Part shown: piece after piece, positions 55,901 to 62,100 of the stretch
How the letters are laid out: each line of letters starts with the position of its first letter
How positions within the stretch are numbered: position 1 is the stretch's first letter
Assembly: GCA_039028975.1 (NCBI GenBank)
Contig: JBCCHB010000031.1
Location: 56,047 to 120,046 of the forward strand
Direction of reading: 5' to 3'
Length of the DNA stretch: 64,000 bases
Source of the DNA: JAHBNG01 sp039028975
GTDB taxonomy: Bacteria; Chloroflexota; Anaerolineae; Caldilineales; Caldilineaceae
Notes under the pieces: model-generated
Databases searched by the model: none
Told to the model about the DNA's origin: nothing
The model's input: the letters and a program-made list of their open reading frames with translations, nothing else
Translations under genes and position numbers: made by a program

Positions 55901-58459
55901 CCAGCCAATGACGATGCCGCCACCTACCTTGCCAACAATGGTCTCAACAGTGCCTATACCATCACCGGCACCTACCCGACCAACGGCATTACGCCTGTGA
56001 ACACTGACAACCAGGGCGACAACCCCGACTATCTGGACCTCGACTCGGACGAAGACGGCTCCTTCGATATCGTCGAATCCGGTCAAGGGCTGACCCAAGG
56101 CACGACGCCGGGCCAAGTCATCTCAACCACGGTCGGCATCAACGGTCTGGCCAATGACGCCGCCGCCGAAAGCGCGGACGACTACACCGACGTCAGTGGC
56201 CTAGCCCACGACGGCACCGACTTCACCCTCGCAGACACCGACAACGACACGGCAGCCGATGGGTCCGATGCCAATCCAACAGCGATGGATTTGGACTATC
56301 GCGATAATCTGGCACTGCCAACTGTCACGCTCAGCAGCAACAGCCCGATTAGCGAAGGCGTGGCGGCCCTGATTACGGCAACGTTGGACATGACCAGCAC
56401 CCAACCCGTCACGGTGACCCTGGTCTTTACCGATGGCTCGGCCACTGGTGGTGGCACCGATTACGATGCCACTGGGATTACCCAGATTGTTGTGCCCCCT
56501 GGCCAGACCAGCGCATCGGTTAGTGTCCCAACTAACGGCGCTGACGGTCTAGTTGAGGGGACCGAAACTTTCCAAGTAGATTCCACCAATGTGGAGGGTG
56601 GAATTGATAGCACCACACCCCAAACCATTCAGATAATCGATATCGATTCCCCAACCGACACCGACAATGATGGCATCCCTGACGCCACTGATATCGATGA
56701 CGACAACGACGGCATCCTCGATACAGTCGAAGGCGACGGCGCAGTCGATAGCGATGGCGATGGTGTCCCCGACTCCCTCGACCTGGACACCGACAATGAC
56801 GGCATTCCCGACACGCTCGAATCTGTTCCCCAGGGCTCTACGCCCCTGGATGCGGATGAAAATGGCGTCATTGACAACCCCGAGGCTGGCGGCTTTGGCC
56901 CCAACGGTCTATCCGACAATGTGGAGACTACGCCAGAATCAGGCGATCCCGATTACGATGGCGACAACACCGGCCCCGACACACCTGCTGACACCGATGG
57001 CGACGGCGTCGGCGACTGGCGAGACCTGGACTCAGACAACGACGGCATCAACGATATTGTCGAAATGTGGGGACCGGGTGCCGACCCAGACGGCAATGCC
57101 ATGCTCGACGACCCAGATGGCATGGATCAGGATGGTCTGGTTGGCCCTGCTGATGCGGACGATACGACCCGCGGTGATGCCGAAACCGAAAATACGCCCG
57201 TACCCGACACCGACTCAGACACAGCGCCAGACTATCGTGACCTAGATAGCGACAACGACGCCATCTCCGATCTGGTGGAAGGTGGCTCCGGCGGCACCGA
57301 TGCCAACGACGATGGTGTGATTGACGGTCCAGAAACCGACGGCGACGGCATCATGCCCAGCGTGGACGGCGATGAGGGAAATTACGGCGACGGCACCAGC
57401 CCGACCCTGCCAGACAAGGATGCTAGCACCGGCGATGACGAGACCGACATCCCCGGCACCGGCACCGCACCCGACTATCTGGACCCAGATGATGACGGGA
57501 CCAATACAGACGACATCGATACCACGCCCAACAGTCCCCTGGACGGCGACGACGATGGTGTTATCGACGACCCCACCGACAACGACAACGACGGCATCGC
57601 CGACGTGGTCGACGACTCGGACCTAGACGGCACGCCCGACGCCACCGACCCGGATCCCCAAGCCTTTGGCGGTCTGCCTGCGCCGGTGGTGACAGCCAAT
57701 GTCGATCTGGACGTCACCCTCAACACGCCTGGCCCGGCCCGCCAGAGTGAGCCGGTCAGCTTCACCGTTACCATCACCAATCTGGACGCGCTGCCGCTCT
57801 CGTCTCTGCCGGTGCGGACCGAGTTCGGTCAGAGCTATCTGGACTGTACGACGGCCAGCGAAACGCCGGATACAGTCGCCAACAATCTCCTGGCCTGGAA
57901 TGACCTGCTGGCCACGGCTGGCAACGTCACCCTCAATCAGAATCAGGCCATCTCCTTCGTCGTCAACTGTACGACTGGATTGGACACCACCCTGCTGCCC
58001 AATCAGCAGGCCGTACTCACCGGATTTGCCGCCAACGCCAGCGACAGCGACGGCATCAGCATCTATGCGCCCACCAGCGTCATGATGGCCCAGCGCACCG
58101 TGCAGGTGAATCGAGCCACGGGAGAAGTGACCATTGTTTGGGCAACGGCCGACGAAAGCCAAATGACAGCCTTCAACATCTACCGCCAGTGGGCTGGGGA
58201 CGATGAATGGACGTTGCTCAACAGCAGCGCCATTGTCGCCGAACGCAGCAGCCAAAGCGACGGTAGCCGCTACACCTTTAGCGATCAGCTAGTAGAAGTG
58301 AACGCAGCAAGCGTAGCCAGCGTGGAGGGCGGCACCTATCGTGATGCCCACTACCGCCTCGGTCTGGTTATGGTCGACGGCAGCGAACAGTTCCTGGATT
58401 TGGGCAGTACCGTGGCTCGTGAGGATGGGCAGATCTTCTTGCCGATGGTGGCAAGGTAG
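49925..58459 (+). CDS. Giant exported calcium-repeat protein (2,844 aa) with four inserted domains, FLPMVAR tail
   Basis: The ATG at 49925 follows GGAGA; an open frame upstream has no start site of equal quality. Signal peptide about 1-28, then a Pro/Thr-rich spacer containing a translated palindromic repeat (residues 67-82). DUF11-like 99-235; SdrD-B-like 239-362 (YTLGGAVFQDDSGDG). A thrombospondin-3-like scaffold follows, interrupted by four inserts at about 389-600, 801-1055, 1258-1503 and 1717-1959. A Calx-beta-like domain lies at about 2126-2240 (LPTVTLSSNSPISEG, VEGTETFQV). Then come a 344-residue calcium super-unit, the shared DUF11-like domain (2589) and fibronectin-III-like domain (2723, IVWATADESQMTAFNIYRQ), ending IFLPMVAR. 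It is a large surface protein; the ligand-binding inserts are inferred. Confidence 0.9.
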   Translation: MHYKTKHLWRANLFALFTALSLLIAPLAPLAPLTSLPDHTMPDHTVPTYGSEVSANPLADLFARAKDLTGLSWKDLQNLSGLGADLYNNLFAAQPAAAQTGLELSIALSPVGPIGVNSPFTATITLTNTNAANITSLPFQLGYDTNDLDFFPSTVSVNPDDFIDDGTLNWSDLTTTLGPLAQNTPVTLVVPFTAIQDTTSNTATSPCTVNGESCIVATSGGAPAMTAHASVDIELGAQNKYTLGGAVFQDDSGDGTQNGGEAGIDGVQLNLYLDGSDGSTPDGVPAASELLTNTLTANGIYTFSVITGPGKIYIVEIDSGNSTGGQPLAGMTYVAASGSSPRVIPMTSVGDTQTDVNFGFELGTDTDNDGVPDDIDIDDDNDGILDSDECLPIRSDVDVGGQWDPVNGADTNDIQVGDVFYQSNYLTLDGQNYDLRFELLSKPADILANFNTGEDLVLEDPIPVREDHATYSIQLVQPGSVTNGNPSGTPVVVDVWEMTINDIDNGDNATDWTDIGGFVTPPVAIVEVGSQMGTYTLGTGQVVYGMDPIVDDSTNGSDPDHIVKALYFNTSGVTLVHGVFGTFNGGADGRGSGLLLGIANCTDSDLDTIPNHQDLDSDNDGIPDNIEAQTTAGYTTPNGDAGPGNNGLDSAYSGGLNPVDTDQSTADGDGTETLPDYLDTDSDEDGTFDIAESGLADNDSDNDGMSNGPVGTNGLDNDATIETADDYSDVSGLAHDGTIFTLADTDNDTAADGSDAAPTDQDLDYRDDRFDTPPPDTDNDGVTDDIDIDDDNDGILDTVEQLAETGLAFVNPEKAYLIQGSDGELFEVDLLTGNSSSTGLQAGHQLNAVTINEREHTFWGVDIDTDELVVLSPSDLSEVSRVALGIGSNLVGNAGAYDPVNMLYVLGAYNTSDQTQFFLMDANPDSATYQTVIGSIPQLTSDRVPDIAFNPTDGLLYGIQRNTNTIIAIDTNAQTVTTIGTVSGLPVGRYGAAYSTNDGNVYFSDNNSNEIYLASNNGGNWTATLFTNTNHAVSSPNDAAKLLNVLPNGTVIPPSDTDGDGVADHLDLDTDNDGIPDNIEAQTTQGYVAPANDDAATYLANKGLNSAYTITGTYPTNGITPVDTDNQGDNPDYLDLDSDEDGTFDIVESGQGLTQGTTPGQVISTTVGINGLSDDAAAESVDDYTDVSGLAHDGTNFTLADTDNDTAADGSDAAPTDQDLDYRDDRFDTPPPDTDNDGVTDDVDVDDDNDGILDNVECPASPGATAPAGDAVTWTHGNLTIYVVSGNTNGLGVEESGFEEAVFNLGFNVLTNDNPTATSANAGTFAQGTLTLTDISNTHGPTTWSDLTIEEFRSGTSGSAVVLSPSSATGANNYQYEVDIDFTPGANINTFAFDLLDFFDSGSADSAQIDYVIRVDGQRIWQVTGNLIAVDTTTTAPVLDGNGAVQATHAFGDNLEHTIGIVAPTAISNINIQVTSTTIGGGDVLEDIISLDNFVYASTIGLCDQDGDGVTDNLDLDSDNDGIPDNVEAQTTQGYIAPSSNDADGDGLDDAYDPAHDGPDAGANPDPGAGTAITPVDTDQSTTDGDGSETLPDYLDLDSDEDGTFDIVESGQGLTQGTTLGQVISTTVGINGLADDAAAEAADDYADVSGLAHDGTHFTLADTDNDTAADGSDAAPTTTDLDYRDDRFDTPPPDTDNDGVTDDIDIDDDNDGILDVVEARGFSSAQLPKNILIAHTEGTNPGGSLTDATYSTNLIAEFTNYSPPGSTITVVSDLDDGGAPTVGKYDGYDLVVVLSVWGNIEASEWAELENAIQGQTSGGFILNIDLCNSCSGFPGTELLTLLNNSLPGTYSLGATVSSAQAVALNMSAAHAPAFASAGLDPFHLNHFSTLNGFTNEEILYSHHGEMAGAMVDLSVGSCASSLFVVTDASHFQDAHYPNNEGKFAPAFNLSSEIGCEFPDSDNDGVTNNLDLDSDNDGIPDNVEGQTTQGYVVPANDDAATYLANNGLNSAYTITGTYPTNGITPVNTDNQGDNPDYLDLDSDEDGSFDIVESGQGLTQGTTPGQVISTTVGINGLANDAAAESADDYTDVSGLAHDGTDFTLADTDNDTAADGSDANPTAMDLDYRDNLALPTVTLSSNSPISEGVAALITATLDMTSTQPVTVTLVFTDGSATGGGTDYDATGITQIVVPPGQTSASVSVPTNGADGLVEGTETFQVDSTNVEGGIDSTTPQTIQIIDIDSPTDTDNDGIPDATDIDDDNDGILDTVEGDGAVDSDGDGVPDSLDLDTDNDGIPDTLESVPQGSTPLDADENGVIDNPEAGGFGPNGLSDNVETTPESGDPDYDGDNTGPDTPADTDGDGVGDWRDLDSDNDGINDIVEMWGPGADPDGNAMLDDPDGMDQDGLVGPADADDTTRGDAETENTPVPDTDSDTAPDYRDLDSDNDAISDLVEGGSGGTDANDDGVIDGPETDGDGIMPSVDGDEGNYGDGTSPTLPDKDASTGDDETDIPGTGTAPDYLDPDDDGTNTDDIDTTPNSPLDGDDDGVIDDPTDNDNDGIADVVDDSDLDGTPDATDPDPQAFGGLPAPVVTANVDLDVTLNTPGPARQSEPVSFTVTITNLDALPLSSLPVRTEFGQSYLDCTTASETPDTVANNLLAWNDLLATAGNVTLNQNQAISFVVNCTTGLDTTLLPNQQAVLTGFAANASDSDGISIYAPTSVMMAQRTVQVNRATGEVTIVWATADESQMTAFNIYRQWAGDDEWTLLNSSAIVAERSSQSDGSRYTFSDQLVEVNAASVASVEGGTYRDAHYRLGLVMVDGSEQFLDLGSTVAREDGQIFLPMVAR
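50123..50168 (+). repeat. Palindromic repeat D inside coding sequence
   Basis: GACCTGACAGGCTTGTCC followed by AAGGATCTGCAAAACCTG then TCAGGTC matches the intergenic hairpin at 37273-37316 along its whole length (46 versus 44 bases). It is read in frame as DLTGLSWKDLQNLSG, residues 67-81 of the protein. Confidence 0.8.
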
Positions 58460-58464
58460 TACAT

Positions 58465-58555
58465 TTGCCCTCACCCCTGGCCCCTCTCCTAGCCCGGGAG
58501 AGGGGAACTAGGCTCCCTTCCCCCAAAGTGGGGGAAGGGTTGGGGATGGGGGCCT
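58465..58555. repeat. GC-rich double hairpin repeat E after the 2,844-residue gene
   Basis: CCCCTCTCC with GGGAGAGGGG (58481-58505) and CTTCCCCC with GGGGGAAG downstream. It starts TTTGCCCTCACCCCTGG. It is the same element as at 47261-47340, again directly behind a giant surface gene. Confidence 0.65.
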
Positions 58556-59131
58556 AATCTGTCAATACTTACTATACAATGCCGTAGTGCATTGTCAGGG
58601 AAATTATGATGAATGAGATTGGTCCAAACGTAGGTGCGGTTTGTAACCGCACGAGCATGGCCCCCCCATGGCTTCTCTTGAAAATGAGTAGTTGGCCACG
58701 CCTACGCAGTGCTGGCGTAGCCCTACAGCGCCTACGTCTAAACTAGACATCTTCATATGCAAAATCTTAACGAATGAGTCAAGTTTTACTTGCCACAGCC
58801 AACAAAGATGTCAAACGAAGCTGCCGCAGGAGAAAATAGTCGCACTTTGTCCGACCAAGTTCTCGTCGGTTTGCGGCGCAGCTTCGCTAGTGCAACTGGG
58901 CGGCAATAGTTACCTGGATACAACCGGCTTTGCCACTCAGCTGCATTGGTGTTGCTCGTCATTTTCTCTGGGTAATTACTTCCGCCGAGCAATACCAGCA
59001 ATACTTGTGTATAGATGACCAGAAGAAGCTTGTCCCCATGCGATAGGGATTTCCTCCCTGCTCGGAATTTTCCAGCGTGGATTGTAAAGAGTCGGGACAA
59101 GACTTTTCTGGCCCACTGTAACGGAGTTACC
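58556..59131. other. Intergenic leader region before the 1,587-residue gene
   Basis: No gene was recognised. Three structures are visible: an 8-bp perfect hairpin GTGCGGTT/AACCGCAC (58634-58652), a longer imperfect hairpin CGAAGCTGCCGC with GCGGCGCAGCTTCG (58816-58886), and the third GGACA-TTTTCTGGCC leader element (59093-59131), which runs into the ribosome-binding site. Confidence 0.5.
59093..59131 (+). promoter_or_regulatory. Shared GGACA leader element abutting the start codon
   Basis: GGGACAAGACTTTTCTGGCC, then CACTGTAACGGAGTTACC and ATG. GGAG at 59123-59126 is the ribosome-binding site. Because the element ends at the start codon it cannot be a normal promoter for this gene; together with the copies at 10403 and 26779 it suggests an RNA-level or repeat-derived element. 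Confidence 0.4.
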
Positions 59132-62100
59132 ATGATGAAACAACCAACTTCCAAATCAACCAATCACATGCGCACAATCTGCTTGGCCCTGCTGTTGGCG
59201 TTGAGCTTGATCATTGCGCCCATTGCCCCGGCATTCACACCGCCTACAGCGCCATCGACTGTTGATGCCCTGGCATCGGTCAATGCTGGGGTGGCAAATG
59301 TCCCGTACGTTAGCCACTCACGCAACATCGTTGACAAAACATTGTCGACGTTTACCGCCGCGGGCCAAATTGGGGCCGACGGTCTGGATTCATTCCGGGC
59401 CCAGGTAAATCGCGGGCTTACGACGCCACTATTCAATTATTTCGCCGCGCGGCCGACAATGGCTCAAACCGGACTGGACATGGGCATTAGCCTAAGCCCC
59501 AGCGGACTGATTGGCGTCAACAGCCCCTTTACGGCCACCGTTACGCTAACCAACACAAACGCGGCCGACATCACCACCCTCCCCTTCCAGCTCGACTACG
59601 ACACCACCGACCTGGACTTCTTCCCCTCCAGCGCATCGGTTGCCGCCGATGATGCCATCGACGACGGTACCCTCAACTGGAGCGATCTGACCACGGATCT
59701 CGGTAATCTGACACCCAATACACCCTTTACGCTGGTTCTCCAGTTTACGGCCATTCAGGATACGACCAGTAACACGGCCACCGCACCCTGTACCGTCAAC
59801 GGCGAAAGCTGTATCGTCGCAACCAGCGGCGGCTCACCCGCGGTCAGCGCCCACGCCTCGGTCGATATTGAGCTGGGTTCCCAAAATAAGTACATTCTGG
59901 GCGACTATGTCTGGCAGGATGACAATGCCGATGGAGCCAAAACAGGCGAATCAGGCATCAACGGTGTGGTGGTCAATCTCTATCTGGATGGCTCCGGTGC
60001 CACCGCGGCTGATGGTGCCATTCAGACCGACGAGTTCTTGCTCAATACCACAACCGCCAACAATCCCGCCTCACCAGAAGTCTCTGCCGATGGCTACTAC
60101 AGCTTTTCAGTTGTGACTGGCCCAGGCAAGGTCTACCTGGTCGAGATCGACGCCATCAACTTTACGGGTGGGCAGCCTCTGGAAACCATGACCCATACAG
60201 TAGCCAGCGGCACCCATCCACGGGTCGCCATCATGACAGCAGTCGGCGCAACCGATGAGACAGTTGACTTTGGCTTTGTGCCGCTAAACCCAGGATGTGA
60301 CTTTACCGTAACCAACACCAACGACAGCGGTGCTGGCTCGCTGCGGCAGGCCATTACCGATGCCAATGCCAACAACAATGGCCCCACCGTGGATACCATC
60401 TGCTTTAACATTCCTGGCGCGGGCCCCCACCAAATTAGCATCACCAGCACGGGACTGCCCGGCATCGACGATCCAGTGGTGATCGACGGCACCACCCAGA
60501 CCGGCGCAAGCTGTGACCCACGCAACCTGCTCATCGAACTGAGCGGAACCCCAGGCCAACTCGCTGGTCAGCATGGCTTAACGTTGGGTGCCGGGTCGGA
60601 TGGCAGCACGGTACGAGGGTTGGTTATCAACAACTTCAACCAGGATGCCATCAACGCAGACAGCGTCAGTAACCTAACCATTGACTGTAACCATTTGGGG
60701 ACGAACGTGGCTGGTGACGCAGCCGCAGCCAACGGCAATAACGGCATCACCTTCCGCCAGGACGTATTGAACTCGCTGATTGGCGGCACCACCGCGGCCC
60801 AGCGCAACATCATCTCTGGCAACGGGAAGACCGGCATCTCCCTACAGGACGGCAGCTCCAACAACACGGTCCACGGCAACTACATCGGCAGCGACATCAA
60901 CGGAACGGCCCCCATTGGCAATGGCGAGAATGGCATCAACCTCAACCAAGCAAGCAACAATAACCAGATTGGCGGCAGCGGCCCGGGCGAAGGCAACCTC
61001 ATCTCGGCCAGTACCAGCGTCGGCGTAACCCACCTGGGTTTGGCCGTCTTTGGCCCAGGCACCACCACGGTAACGGGCAATAGGGTGCAGGGCAACCTGA
61101 TCGGCACCGACGTCAATGGCAACGTGGTGGCTGGCATGGGCAATGCCGTGGGCGTCTACTACGGTGGCGATGCCGTCAGTAATGTGGTCGGTGGCGTCAA
61201 CGCGGCCGAGTCCAACACCATCGCGGGCAACAACTTTGTGGGCATCATGATGATCGGATTGAACCATGCGGCTGGTCCCTTTGCCGGCAGCAACATCCCG
61301 CAAGATAACGCAGTGCTGGGTAATTCCATCTACGCCAACGGCACCGGCGGTGGCATCGATATCCTGCTCGACAACAGCGGTGATGATCTGCTGGCCGACA
61401 CCCTGCTCGGCATCAACCCCAACGACATGGGCGACGGCGACAGCGGTCCTCACGACCTGCTCAACCGTCCCCAGATTGTGACCGTCAGCGGCACCAGCGT
61501 CGACCTCTATTACGACGTTCCGGCAGGCGACTACCTGCTGCAAATCTATGACAATCCCAGCGGCTTGGCCCCTTCCCTCTATGGTGAAGGTGAAACCCTG
61601 GTCTACAGCGAGACGGTGAGCATTACGGCAGGCGGTATGAATCACAACGTCACCTTGCCCGCGCCACCGAGCAACAGCGGCCAACGAATCGCCGCGACCC
61701 TCACCGAAGATCTGGGCGGCGGCACCTACGGCTCCACCTCTGAATTTAGCGGTCCCGACCCCATTGGCGTAGATGACAGTGAAACAGCCACAACGAGCAG
61801 CACAGGCAACACCTTCGACATCATCGCCAATGACACCACCTACTGGTATTCCGACACCCTCACCATCGACTCGGTGAGTACGCCCACAGGTGGCACCATC
61901 ACCGGCTTCACCGGCACAACCGTGACCTATGATGCCCCAGCCACGCCGGGTGACTATACCTTCACCTATGTCATCAGCAACACAGCGGGCATTACCGACA
62001 CCGCCACTGTCACGGTGACCGTGGCATCGACGGTTGACACCGACAACGACGGCGTGACCGACGATATCGATCTGGATGATGACAACGATGGCATTCTCGA

